Source of the DNA: an uncultured Lachnospiraceae bacterium
GTDB taxonomy: Bacteria; Bacillota; Clostridia; Lachnospirales; Lachnospiraceae
Reading direction: 5' to 3'
NCBI GenBank assembly: GCA_934292725.1
Contig: CAKQXY010000009.1
Location: 29,706 to 93,705 of the forward strand
Length of the DNA: 64,000 nucleotides
The notes beneath the pieces are model-generated. The model had not been told where the DNA came from and searched no databases. It worked only from the letters and a program-made list of their open reading frames with translations. The position numbers and the translations under genes were made by a program. Position 1 is the first letter of the stretch. Every line of letters starts with the position of its first letter. Of this stretch, positions 9,767 to 19,121 are shown in pieces.

Positions 9767-11299
9767 ATGGCAGCAGTGCGTATGGCAGTAATGGAGATAG
9801 GGGCACAGGACGTGATTATGAAAGTGTACGAGATTGCTCCTAGAAAGGGAATGCAGGTGATTGACAGCCTGCGCCGAATGGTTCCGGTAGGAAAAGATAC
9901 ATATTCAGAGGGGAGAATCAGTACACAGGTCTTAGAACAGATCTGTAACGCATTTACTCATTTTAAGCAGACACTGGCTGAGTATGGAATAACAGAGTAT
10001 TATGCACTTGCAAATAGTGCCGTGCGTGAGGCAAAAAACTGTGCAATGGTCGTGGATCAGATCGAGGTGCGCACAGGAATCCGCGTGCGAGTGCTTAGTA
10101 ATTCCGAGCAGCGTTATGTAAGAATTAAGGGTGTAATTGCAAGGGAAAATGATTTCAAGCTTCCGGAAAAAGGAACAGCTATGGTTGATATTGGCGCAGG
10201 AAGCTTACAGATTTCTATCTACGAGAAAAAAGCTCTTGCAACTACACAGAACATTCGCCTTGGAATGGCAAAGATTGGTGAGATGTTCTCTGCATTTTCA
10301 TGGGAATATCCTGTTGTGGAGCTTGTGTTAAAGGAGATGATCGACAATGATGTGCAGACCTTTGAGAAAATGTTCTTAAAGGATCACACGATCCGCAGTC
10401 TGATTCTTGTCGGTGATACACTTATTTCCCAGATCAGAAAGGTGCTTGAGCATACAGGTGATCCAGGCATTACCGCAGAGGATATCAGAAACTTGTACTC
10501 GCAGATTCGTGGAAAATCAACAAGTGAGATTAGTCAGATGCTTGACATGCCGTTTGAGTATGCAGCGATGGTGCTTCCTGTTATGATTTTGGCGCAGACA
10601 CTTCTTGATGCAAGTCAGGCAGAGAGAATATGGATTCCGCAGTCTGATCTTTGTGACGGTTATGCAATCGATTACATGGAAAAGCATAAGCTTGGACGCA
10701 TTACCTACAATTTCGAAGAAGATATAATTGCATCTGCAAAGACAATATGCAAGCGCTACAAAGGAAATCAGGCTCATGCAGAATATCTTGAGCAGATGGC
10801 AGGCAAGTTCTTTGATCTGCTGCAAAAATATCATGGTCTTGGAGAGCGTGAGCGTCTGCTTCTTCGTCTGGCTGCCATTTTACATGACTGTGGAAAATTT
10901 ATAAGTATGAGTGCACCAGGCGAGTGTGCATATCAAATTATTATGTCTACAGAAATTCTTGGAATTTCTCATATGGAGCGTGAGATGGTTGCAAGCATTG
11001 TCCGCTACAACACAATGGAGCTTCCAAATTTCAGTGAATTTGATGGAAAGCTTGGCAATGACGAATATTTGATTGTTATGAAATTAGCAGCTATCTTAAG
11101 AGTATGCAATGCGCTTGATAGAAGCCACCGCCAGAAATTCGCCGATATGAGGCTTACGATTAAAGACTCAAATATCGTGATCACGACAGCTTATCCAGAT
11201 AACATTACGCTCGAGAAAAAGACATTGCAGGATAAGCAGGATTTCTTTGAGGAAGTATACGGACTTGGATTTGAAATTAAGCAGAAGAAAAAGAAATAA
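9767..11299 (+). CDS. Ppx/GppA-family exopolyphosphatase-like protein with HD domain
   Basis: This 510-residue protein has the Ppx layout: an ASKHA-fold N-terminal half and an HD-type C-terminal half (HDCGK at 373-377). Family members hydrolyse polyphosphate or pppGpp. The phosphate-loop motifs are altered. The first is EIGAQD (10-15) instead of the usual DIGSNS, and the second is DIGAGS (141-146) instead of DIGGGS. It is immediately followed by ppk1 (34 bases). The fold is clear, but whether this is an active phosphatase or a regulatory version is uncertain. The ribosome site is GAAAGGACGTG. Confidence 0.8.
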   Translation: MAAVRMAVMEIGAQDVIMKVYEIAPRKGMQVIDSLRRMVPVGKDTYSEGRISTQVLEQICNAFTHFKQTLAEYGITEYYALANSAVREAKNCAMVVDQIEVRTGIRVRVLSNSEQRYVRIKGVIARENDFKLPEKGTAMVDIGAGSLQISIYEKKALATTQNIRLGMAKIGEMFSAFSWEYPVVELVLKEMIDNDVQTFEKMFLKDHTIRSLILVGDTLISQIRKVLEHTGDPGITAEDIRNLYSQIRGKSTSEISQMLDMPFEYAAMVLPVMILAQTLLDASQAERIWIPQSDLCDGYAIDYMEKHKLGRITYNFEEDIIASAKTICKRYKGNQAHAEYLEQMAGKFFDLLQKYHGLGERERLLLRLAAILHDCGKFISMSAPGECAYQIIMSTEILGISHMEREMVASIVRYNTMELPNFSEFDGKLGNDEYLIVMKLAAILRVCNALDRSHRQKFADMRLTIKDSNIVITTAYPDNITLEKKTLQDKQDFFEEVYGLGFEIKQKKKK

Positions 11300-11332
11300 A
11301 AGAATAGAAAAATAGAAAGGCAGGTTGGCAAG

Positions 11333-13477
11333 ATGGATTTTGAAAATAGTCAATATTATACAAACAGAGAATTAAGCTGGATTCAGTTCAACTATCGTGT
11401 GCTGGAAGAGGCAAGGGATAAGAGTAATCCCTTGTTTGAGCGCCTCAAATTCTTAAGCATCACCTCATCAAATCTGGATGAATTTTTCATGGTGCGTGTG
11501 GCATCCTTAAAGGATATGGTAAATGCAGGCTACAAAAAGCCGGACATTGCAGGCATGACACCAAAGGAGCAGCTTTCTGCTATCAGCGAAGCACTTCATG
11601 AGTTTACTCAGACACAATATTCAACATATAACAGAAGTCTTTTGCCGCTGTTGGCAAAGGAGCATATCACTGTGTTAACCTCATTTGAACAGATGAACGA
11701 TGAGGAAGCATCATTTGCAGACAATTTCTTTATGGAAAAGGTGTATCCTGTTTTAACACCGATGGCTGTAGATGCATCAAGACCATTTCCGTTAATCAGA
11801 AATAAGTCATTAAATATTGCTGCACTCATTAAGACAAAGAATCAAAGCGAAGAGGAAATGGAGCCAGAGCTTGAGTTTGCGACAGTTCAGGTGCCAGCCG
11901 TAATGGGACGAATTGTACAGCTGCCATGCACAGAGGGTGTAAAGCTGATTCTTCTTGAAGAGATCATCCGCAGAAATATCAGTAAGCTGTTTTTAAATTA
12001 TGATGTCATAAGCACTGCTGCATATCGTATTGAAAGAAACGCAGATCTTAGCATAGACGAGGAGGAGGCAGAGGATCTTCTTCAGGAGATTGAAAAGCAG
12101 TTAAAGCAGCGCCAGTGGGGCGAGGCAATCAAGCTTGAAGTCAGTGAGGAGATTGATAAATATCTGCTCAAGTATCTTAAAAAAGAGCTGGCAATTTCCG
12201 ATGAGGAAATTTATAAGATACAAGGACCGCTTGATCTGACATTTTTAATGAAGCTTTATGGAATGGAAGGCTTTGATGCATTCAAGCAGCCAAAGTATAA
12301 GCCGCAGAGATGTCCACAGATCGACCCAGAGCTGTCCATCTTTGACAACATTAAAAAAGGTGATATTTTCCTGCATCATCCATACATTACATTTGATCCT
12401 GTTGTAAACTTTATTAAAGAAGCAGCAGTTGATCCAAAGGTATTGGCGATCAAACAGACATTGTACCGTGTCAGCGGCAATTCACCAATCGTTGCAGCAC
12501 TTGCAAAGGCAGCAGAAAATGGCAAGCAGGTAACAGTTCTTGTCGAGCTGAAGGCACGTTTTGATGAGGAGCACAATATTGTATGGGCAAAGATGCTTGA
12601 GAAAGCAGGCTGCCATGTAATTTATGGTCTGCGCGGCTTAAAGACGCACAGCAAGATTACACTTATCGTTCGTGATGAGGAAGATGGAATCTGCCGTTAT
12701 GTACATTTGGGAACTGGAAATTATAACGATGCGACTGCAAAACTTTATACTGACTGTGGCATCATGACATGCAACCGCATGATTGGTGAGGATGCGACTG
12801 CTGTATTTAACATGCTGTCTGGTTATTCAGAGCCAGAGTCCTGGAATCAGCTTGCTGTAGCACCGCTGTGGCTTAGAGGAAAGTTTTTGTCATGGATTAA
12901 AAGAGAAACTGAGTTTGCAAAGAGCGGCCGTCCGGCATATATCATTGCTAAGATGAACTCCCTTTGTGATAAAGGCATCATTGCCGCACTTTATGAGGCA
13001 TCAGCAGCCGGTGTTCAGATTGATCTAATCATTCGTGGTATCTGTTGTGTAAAGACTGGTATACCAGGAGTCAGTGAAAATATCCGCGTGCGCTCTATAG
13101 TAGGAACTTTCCTTGAGCACAGCCGTATTTTCTGTTTTGGAAATGGCGGAAATGAAGAAATTTATATGGGAAGTGCGGACTGGATGCCAAGAAACCTTGA
13201 CAGAAGAGTGGAGATTACATTCCCAGTGCTTGACCCATCTGTACGTGCAAAGGTGCGTCACATCTTAGAGGTTGAGCTTGAGGATACTGTACGTGCAAGA
13301 ATCATGAAGATGGACGAGAGCGGTCAGTATGAGCGCATCGATAAGAGAGGAAAAGTGCTTGTGGACTCTCAGGAAGTGTTCTGCAATGAGGCAGAGGAGC
13401 AGGCTTTTAGGGAAGATGAAGGTTTGCAGCAGCAGCGCGTATTCGAGCCGCTTACAGCAGAGGATGCGCAGGACTAA
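11333..13477 (+). CDS. ppk1: Polyphosphate kinase 1
   Basis: This enzyme reversibly polymerises the terminal phosphate of ATP into polyphosphate. It has 714 residues, the usual PPK1 length. The N-terminal signature is NRELSWIQFNYRVLEEA (11-27) and SNLDEFFMVRVASLKD (46-61). The autophosphorylated histidine is H439 in LKTHSKI. The second phospholipase-D-like domain contains LEHSRIFCF and MGSADWMPRNLDRRVE. It lies 34 bases after the Ppx-like gene, so synthesis and turnover are probably expressed together. AAAGGCAGG precedes the ATG. Confidence 0.94.
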   Translation: MDFENSQYYTNRELSWIQFNYRVLEEARDKSNPLFERLKFLSITSSNLDEFFMVRVASLKDMVNAGYKKPDIAGMTPKEQLSAISEALHEFTQTQYSTYNRSLLPLLAKEHITVLTSFEQMNDEEASFADNFFMEKVYPVLTPMAVDASRPFPLIRNKSLNIAALIKTKNQSEEEMEPELEFATVQVPAVMGRIVQLPCTEGVKLILLEEIIRRNISKLFLNYDVISTAAYRIERNADLSIDEEEAEDLLQEIEKQLKQRQWGEAIKLEVSEEIDKYLLKYLKKELAISDEEIYKIQGPLDLTFLMKLYGMEGFDAFKQPKYKPQRCPQIDPELSIFDNIKKGDIFLHHPYITFDPVVNFIKEAAVDPKVLAIKQTLYRVSGNSPIVAALAKAAENGKQVTVLVELKARFDEEHNIVWAKMLEKAGCHVIYGLRGLKTHSKITLIVRDEEDGICRYVHLGTGNYNDATAKLYTDCGIMTCNRMIGEDATAVFNMLSGYSEPESWNQLAVAPLWLRGKFLSWIKRETEFAKSGRPAYIIAKMNSLCDKGIIAALYEASAAGVQIDLIIRGICCVKTGIPGVSENIRVRSIVGTFLEHSRIFCFGNGGNEEIYMGSADWMPRNLDRRVEITFPVLDPSVRAKVRHILEVELEDTVRARIMKMDESGQYERIDKRGKVLVDSQEVFCNEAEEQAFREDEGLQQQRVFEPLTAEDAQD

Positions 13478-13530
13478 AAAAGTGCTCTGTCGTTTGAGTG
13501 CGGCAGCGGCAAAGTGAAACGGAGAAAAAC

Positions 13531-14235
13531 ATGGATCAAATTAATATATTAGTAACAGATGACGAGAGAGAAATTGCTGATCTTCTTGAAATCTATCTTG
13601 TCAGCGATGGATATCGTGTCTGGAAAGCATATAGTGCAAAAGAAGGCCTTCAGATTTTAAAGGAGCAAGATATTCAACTGGCTATTTTAGACATTATGAT
13701 GCCGGAGATGGACGGCATCGAGATGTGCAGACAGATTAGAAAATTCAGCAACATTCCAGTTATCTTTTTAAGTGCCAAGTCAGCAGATCTTGACAAAATT
13801 CTGGGACTTGGCTGCGGAGCAGATGACTACGTGACAAAGCCGTTTAGCCCATTAGAGCTTACTGCAAGAGTAAAGTCACAGCTTCGCCGTTATACGGAGT
13901 TTAATCCAGACGGCGTACAAAAAAAGGACGCAAGTGAAATCATTTCAATACGAGGTGTTGTAATCAACCGCACAACACACGTTGTTACTGTAGATGGTGA
14001 GGAAATCAAGCTGACACCGCTTGAATTTGATATTCTTTGTCTGCTGGCACAAAACCCGGGCAAGGTGTTTAGCACAGACGAAATCTTTAAAAATGTCTGG
14101 AATGAAACTGTTTACGAGGCAAATAATACCGTTATGGTACATATCCGCCGTCTTCGTACAAAAATTAAGGACGATAAGCGTGAGGATAAGATCATAACAA
14201 CCGTATGGGGAGTTGGATACAAAATTGACCAGTAA
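13531..14235 (+). CDS. OmpR/PhoB-family response regulator (VanR-like)
   Basis: This 234-residue regulator has a receiver domain (acidic pair D10-D11, phosphoacceptor D54 in AILDIMMPEMDG, conserved Lys in VTKPFSP) and a winged-helix DNA-binding domain from about 135 (ITLTPLEFDILCLLAQNPGKVFS-like core). The ATG at 13531 has GGAG nine bases upstream. A longer frame from 13498 runs through unlikely residues. The kinase gene overlaps its end. Together they form a two-component system placed directly ahead of an ABC-2 module that they may control. Confidence 0.92.
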   Translation: MDQINILVTDDEREIADLLEIYLVSDGYRVWKAYSAKEGLQILKEQDIQLAILDIMMPEMDGIEMCRQIRKFSNIPVIFLSAKSADLDKILGLGCGADDYVTKPFSPLELTARVKSQLRRYTEFNPDGVQKKDASEIISIRGVVINRTTHVVTVDGEEIKLTPLEFDILCLLAQNPGKVFSTDEIFKNVWNETVYEANNTVMVHIRRLRTKIKDDKREDKIITTVWGVGYKIDQ

Positions 14236-15382
14236 AAATAAAGTGAAATATAGAGGCAGTCTGCTGCTTAACACTGTGTTAAGTGCAGCTGCCGCGCTGG
14301 CGGCTGAGGTCGCACTTTTGCTAAACAGCAAGCTAGCCGACGTGATTTTGTGTCAGTTCGGTTTTCAGGGGAGCGTCGCCAGTTTGTCAGGTGAGTATAA
14401 CGCGCCCCTGATTTTTGTTTATCTGCTTATTGGCATATGCGTGTTTGCTTTTGTGTTTGGTATGCTTCAGCATAGAACACTCAAATATACAAGAAAGATT
14501 TCAGCGTCTCTTCAGGAAATTTCAGAAGGACATTTTAATACGCGTATTCCAGTGCGAGGCGATAATGAGCTGTCAGATATTGCAATGCAGGTCAATCATA
14601 TGGCAGAGGAGATCGAGCAGCTTCTTGAAAAGGAAAAGCAGGCGGAGGAGACAAAAAACGAGCTGATCACCAATATTGCACATGATCTGCGAACACCGCT
14701 AACCTCGATTTTAGGATATCTTGATATTCTTTCCACGAGAAAGGATCTTCCAGAAGAGACGCGCCAAAATTATATCAGGATTGCTCACGACAAGGCAAAG
14801 CATCTGCAGCAGATGATAGAAGATTTGTTTGGCTTTACTAAGCTTAGCTACAGTAAGCAGACTACAAATATGCAGCCAATCGATATAATCACACTTTTAG
14901 CGCAGCTTCTGGATGAATTTTATCCGGTATTTGAGAATAATGAGATGGATTACGAGTACCACCCTGACGTGCAAAATTTTGTGATTCAGGGTGATGCCAC
15001 GCTTCTTGTGCGCCTTTTTGACAACTTGATTAACAATGCAATCAAGTATGGAAAAGAGGGAAAGCTTCTGGTTGTAAAGACAAGAACACAAAAAGAAACA
15101 ATCACGGTCGATATCATTAACTTTGGAAAGGTAATTCCACAAAAAGATTTAGACCGCGTATTTGAAAAGTTTTACCGTGCTGAAAGCTCAAGAAATTCCG
15201 CTACAGGAGGAACAGGTCTTGGTCTTGCGATTGCAGCAAATGTGGCGCGTATACACGGAGGTTCAATTGCTGCAAAAAGCAGTCTTGAGGGAACTGTTTT
15301 TAGTGTGATGCTGCCAAGCACACATGAAGAAAATATCGAAGATGACAATCACGCTAAGCAGGAGGTGTCAGATGAGAGCTAA
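14225..15382 (+). CDS. Two-component sensor histidine kinase (VanS-like)
   Basis: This membrane kinase, about 385 residues, has two transmembrane segments (about 12-33 and 60-81) around a short extracellular loop. A HAMP region follows, then the HisKA H-box NIAHDLRTPLTSILGYL (His about 153), an N-box (DNLINNAIKYG) and G-boxes (GGTGLGLAIA). The start is uncertain because no ATG is available: TTG at 14225 is chosen (GGGGAG 12 bases upstream), and TTG at 14213 or GTG at 14243 are alternatives. The first two overlap the regulator stop. The small extracellular loop suggests sensing at the membrane. Confidence 0.88.
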   Translation: MTSKNKVKYRGSLLLNTVLSAAAALAAEVALLLNSKLADVILCQFGFQGSVASLSGEYNAPLIFVYLLIGICVFAFVFGMLQHRTLKYTRKISASLQEISEGHFNTRIPVRGDNELSDIAMQVNHMAEEIEQLLEKEKQAEETKNELITNIAHDLRTPLTSILGYLDILSTRKDLPEETRQNYIRIAHDKAKHLQQMIEDLFGFTKLSYSKQTTNMQPIDIITLLAQLLDEFYPVFENNEMDYEYHPDVQNFVIQGDATLLVRLFDNLINNAIKYGKEGKLLVVKTRTQKETITVDIINFGKVIPQKDLDRVFEKFYRAESSRNSATGGTGLGLAIAANVARIHGGSIAAKSSLEGTVFSVMLPSTHEENIEDDNHAKQEVSDES

Positions 15383-17246
15383 AAATGCCCATCGTATAGC
15401 AGCTTTGTTAATGCTTTTGACAATTACACTATGCCTGCTTACAGCAGCTGGCTGTAAAAATGCTTCAAAACGCACGTACCGCGCCTATTCAGGAACAGTC
15501 AGTGTAAGTCTTGGTCTTGGAAGAGAAGGGATTCTTGTGGAGGAACATCCTTTTCCAGTTACGGTGCATGTTGATGGAGATTATGCAAAAGAGGGAAGCT
15601 CATGTGTTCTTACAGTGCCGACAAATGCAAGTGATTACTATGCATACAGAATGCCGCTGTCAGAGGAAAGTGAACAGACGATCTCATTTATTGTCCCGGC
15701 AGCAAAATACAGCAGTCAGATTACAATAGAACTTCTTGACAGTGATGAGCGTGTCATTTACAGCAGAACATGCACATATCAGGCATACGATGAATGGCAG
15801 AATATGATTTTGGCAGGCCATATGGGAAAACAGACAGATACTGTATCGTGGCCAGAACAAATCAAAAGAAGTGATCTTGGCACAACAGTTTCAGTACGAA
15901 CTGTCACACTCACAGAAGACAACTTGTATACAGAAAAAGAGGGCTACGGCATGCTCGATTTTTTATCGGTTGATGTTGCTTATTTTGAAGAACTTGGCAG
16001 TGATATGCAGAATGCATTGCTGGATTGGGTAAAAGAGGGCGGTACGCTTGTATTTGAGGGAAGCGGCGGATGGACGGCGCTCCAGAAAATGAACATAAGC
16101 GGATTTGGCAACTCAAAAACTTTTAGTGCAGGCAGTAACCAAAAGCTGCTTTATCGAAGTCTTGGAGATGGAAGCGTATGGTTTCTTGGAAAAACACTCA
16201 GCCAGACTGTGTCACGTCTTACTGATGAAAGAAAGTCACAGTTTATTATGACATTAAGCAAAGGAGCAAGCGGAAGCTACTCAGAAGATTTTAGCTCGCT
16301 TAGTGTTTACGAAAATTCATCATTGCTTTACAGACTCAGGACACATAAATCATCTGCTGAGACACCAAAGGTATGGATATATGTAGCTATTTTGATTTTA
16401 TATCTGGCAGTTGGCATTCCTGGAATTTATCTTTTGATGCGCAAGAAAAAAAGGATACGTTGGTTTCGCCCGCTTGTATGTCTGCTTGCCGCATGCTTTT
16501 CAATTTTGATATTCATAGTAGGAACAAGTACACGTTATTCACAGCCATTTATTCGAAGCCTCACTGTATTATCTGATGAGAACAGCAGAGAAAATGAGAA
16601 TAGTGAAACAATCTATACAAGCATTCAGGCACCGTTTAACAGCAGATATGAGGTAAGCATTAATCCAGCATACCATGTTACATCACTTATGGAAGAGTAT
16701 TATTGGGGAAGCGGCACACAAAACGGCACTGTCAATGCAAAGCGCGTCGTGTCGTTTGATTTTTCTAAAGAGCAGACACTTTTGTCTTTGGAAAATCTGA
16801 CAGCCTTTTCTTCACGTTGTTTTGCACTTGAAAATAATATTTCAAATATCGGGACTGTTACAGGCACAGTTGAAGAAAATGCATCGGGAGTTTCTGGAAC
16901 ACTTGTAAATAATACTGAATACGAACTTATATCGTCTGTAGTAAATACAGGAAATGAGCTTGCGCTGATCGAGCACTGGAAGCCAGGGGAGACAATTGAT
17001 TTAGAGGCAGAACAGCAAAATGGACGTGTTCATATGATGACAAAAGATCAGTTTTCAGAGGGTGCATATAAAAACCGCGGTCAGTGGATTGGAAAGCTTG
17101 CTGATTACTATGAGTACTATTTGTATACAAAAAAAGAACAGGTATATGTTATGGCACAGATTGATTATACGCCTGCTATACAGCAGTATACAGATTACCC
17201 TGTAGAAAATGATACCATTATTTGTTTGTCTGTCACACAGAACTGA
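15372..17246 (+). CDS. Large membrane lipoprotein of an ABC-2 export module
   Basis: This 624-residue protein has no function I can name. The ATG at 15372 follows GGAGGTGTCAG and overlaps the kinase stop by 11 bases. The N-terminus has a lipoprotein signal (LLTAAGC). Residues up to about 300 are beta-rich, followed by a glutamine-amidotransferase-like stretch (VAYFEELGSDMQNALLDWV, then KEGGTLVFEG). Two membrane segments lie near residues 345-395 with a basic loop (MRKKKRIRW) between them. A second extracellular part follows. It is followed 37 bases later by an ABC ATPase and then a permease, so it is probably the accessory extracellular component of that exporter, loosely resembling Gld-type systems. 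Confidence 0.72.
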   Translation: MRAKNAHRIAALLMLLTITLCLLTAAGCKNASKRTYRAYSGTVSVSLGLGREGILVEEHPFPVTVHVDGDYAKEGSSCVLTVPTNASDYYAYRMPLSEESEQTISFIVPAAKYSSQITIELLDSDERVIYSRTCTYQAYDEWQNMILAGHMGKQTDTVSWPEQIKRSDLGTTVSVRTVTLTEDNLYTEKEGYGMLDFLSVDVAYFEELGSDMQNALLDWVKEGGTLVFEGSGGWTALQKMNISGFGNSKTFSAGSNQKLLYRSLGDGSVWFLGKTLSQTVSRLTDERKSQFIMTLSKGASGSYSEDFSSLSVYENSSLLYRLRTHKSSAETPKVWIYVAILILYLAVGIPGIYLLMRKKKRIRWFRPLVCLLAACFSILIFIVGTSTRYSQPFIRSLTVLSDENSRENENSETIYTSIQAPFNSRYEVSINPAYHVTSLMEEYYWGSGTQNGTVNAKRVVSFDFSKEQTLLSLENLTAFSSRCFALENNISNIGTVTGTVEENASGVSGTLVNNTEYELISSVVNTGNELALIEHWKPGETIDLEAEQQNGRVHMMTKDQFSEGAYKNRGQWIGKLADYYEYYLYTKKEQVYVMAQIDYTPAIQQYTDYPVENDTIICLSVTQN

Positions 17247-17283
17247 CAGATGTAACATGATAACTATAAGATAGGAGGCATGT

Positions 17284-18222
17284 ATGCTGTCCGTAAATCA
17301 GCTTACATTTAAAGTAAAAAAGAAGACTTTGATCGACGAGCTTACGCTAAACGTTACGCCGGGCAGCTTTTATGCGCTTCTTGGCAGAAAAGGGTCTGGA
17401 AAGACAACACTTCTTCGTCTTTGTTCTGGTCTTTTAGAGCCGCAAAGCGGAAGTATTTGCATTAATGGGATGGATGCGTTAAAACGGGAAAATAAGAAAA
17501 ATATTCTTCGTATTTTTGGATACATGGGACCACAGGATGGTTATTTTCCTCGTCTTCAGGTAATGGAGTATCTCGAAGTATATGCACATGCGCAAGGCCT
17601 TTATGGTCTGGCAGCGAGAGAGCGCTGCATGGAGGTGCTCCAGATGGGTCATCTTGAGCGAAGAGCAGAGCAGCTTGTGGAGGAGCAGTCTGCTAGTGTC
17701 AGAAGAGAACTTTCCTTTTTGCGGGCTATTCTTCATCGTCCGCGTCTGCTGCTTCTTGATGATCCATTTAATGGTATGGAGAGTGCGCAAAAGCTTGCGA
17801 TGGAGGAATTGTTTGCTATTCTTGCAGAGGATGAGGTAACTGTCTTAATGGCATCGCAGTCACTTCCAGATGCAGCGCATCTTTGCGGCGAGATCGGTAT
17901 TATTGAGAAGGGGCGCATTATAAGTGAAGGAAATCTGTCAGATATTCTTCGTCAGGCAAGAAGCGAGGCACTTTTATATCTTCGTGTGAGTGAAGCGCCT
18001 GAGGCAGCCGTTGCCATTTTGCGAAAGGAAGCGCTTGTGCGCACGATTTCAAGAGACGGCAATTTTATCGTCATGCATTTTGCAGGTGGCATCAAAGATG
18101 AGGCTGCCCTTTTAAAAAAGCTTATAGAAAGCAATGTCAAGGTATACTCATTTAGCCGTGGACAGAGCAGTCTGGAAAATCTGTTAGAGCGTGAAATTTC
18201 AGGCGGAAAGGGGAGAATATGA
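17284..18222 (+). CDS. ABC transporter ATPase with degenerate catalytic motifs
   Basis: This 312-residue protein has an ABC fold with intact Walker A (GRKGSGKTT, 34-42), but three other catalytic features deviate. The signature LSGGQ is replaced by EQSASVRR (134-141). The catalytic Glu after Walker B is Asp (LLLLDDP, D160). The switch His is Gln (MASQSLPD, Q192). A C-terminal extension of about 90 residues resembles that of drug or lantibiotic exporter ATPases. It pairs with the permease that overlaps its end. It may hydrolyse ATP poorly or act as a regulatory subunit. AGGAGG at 17274 precedes the ATG. Confidence 0.82.
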   Translation: MLSVNQLTFKVKKKTLIDELTLNVTPGSFYALLGRKGSGKTTLLRLCSGLLEPQSGSICINGMDALKRENKKNILRIFGYMGPQDGYFPRLQVMEYLEVYAHAQGLYGLAARERCMEVLQMGHLERRAEQLVEEQSASVRRELSFLRAILHRPRLLLLDDPFNGMESAQKLAMEELFAILAEDEVTVLMASQSLPDAAHLCGEIGIIEKGRIISEGNLSDILRQARSEALLYLRVSEAPEAAVAILRKEALVRTISRDGNFIVMHFAGGIKDEAALLKKLIESNVKVYSFSRGQSSLENLLEREISGGKGRI

Positions 18223-19121
18223 GCAAATTTCATAATCCAATATATGAAAAAGATCGCTGGGCGGCAAACCGCAGCAAGGCATTTCTAATTGCTGTTCTTG
18301 CTGTCAACAGTGTGATTGCTGTTATAGCCATAGTTGTATTCGTAAATATGGTAAGTTACATGAAGACTAGCATTGAAAATGACTATGCCGCACTGCTGCA
18401 GCTATATCTTACGCTTGCGATGGCAGAATGTTTGATGATCGTTTTTATCGCTCCGGCACTTGCAGGAACTGGCATCAGTCAGGAGCGCGAAAATGGAAAT
18501 CTGGAGCTGTTTTTATCGACAGGCGTTTCGCCATGGCAGGTAATTTTAGGAAAGCTTGTTTCTTGTATGAATATGATGTTTGTACTCATTGTAACATCAC
18601 TTCCAGTTTTTTCACTTGTATTTGTGTACGGTGGTGTTCAGATGCGAGATCTTATTGCAATGATCAGCGTGCTTCTTATTGTTGCACTTGAGATTTGCTC
18701 ACTTTCCATTCTCTGCTCAGCAGGTGCAAATCGTTCTGTTTACGCAGCGCTTTCTGCATATGCTTCAAATCTGATTTTGATCGGCGGAACATTGCTTGTC
18801 CATCTTGCCCCGAACCTTTTGTACAGCTCATCAAGCTATGGGGATCAGCTGGGAAGTCCTGTTTCCTGGTATCACTATCTGCTTCTTGCTAATCCAGTTG
18901 TCACGTTCTATGGTGTATTGAATAACCAGGCAGGAAGCCGCAGTGCAATTTTTGATATGATTAATTACATGGGAAATTATAAACAAAACTGGGTTACACA
19001 GCACTGGCTGCCCGTAAGCTTACTAGTACAGGCAGCCATTGTAGCATTTGAGTTATTATACGCCGTCCACAGCTTATACAGCAAGCGAAGAGGCGATTAT
19101 CGTGAAATACGATTAAGATAA
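18219..19121 (+). CDS. ABC-2 type permease
   Basis: This 300-residue integral membrane protein has about six hydrophobic segments, and the EENGxLEL-type motif of ABC-2 exporters appears as ERENGNLELFLSTGVSPWQ (about 92-110). The start overlaps the ATPase stop in an ATGA arrangement, indicating translational coupling. Its last bases overlap the 3' end of the convergent cysteine desulfurase gene by 25 bp. The substrate is unknown. Confidence 0.85.
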   Translation: MSKFHNPIYEKDRWAANRSKAFLIAVLAVNSVIAVIAIVVFVNMVSYMKTSIENDYAALLQLYLTLAMAECLMIVFIAPALAGTGISQERENGNLELFLSTGVSPWQVILGKLVSCMNMMFVLIVTSLPVFSLVFVYGGVQMRDLIAMISVLLIVALEICSLSILCSAGANRSVYAALSAYASNLILIGGTLLVHLAPNLLYSSSSYGDQLGSPVSWYHYLLLANPVVTFYGVLNNQAGSRSAIFDMINYMGNYKQNWVTQHWLPVSLLVQAAIVAFELLYAVHSLYSKRRGDYREIRLR

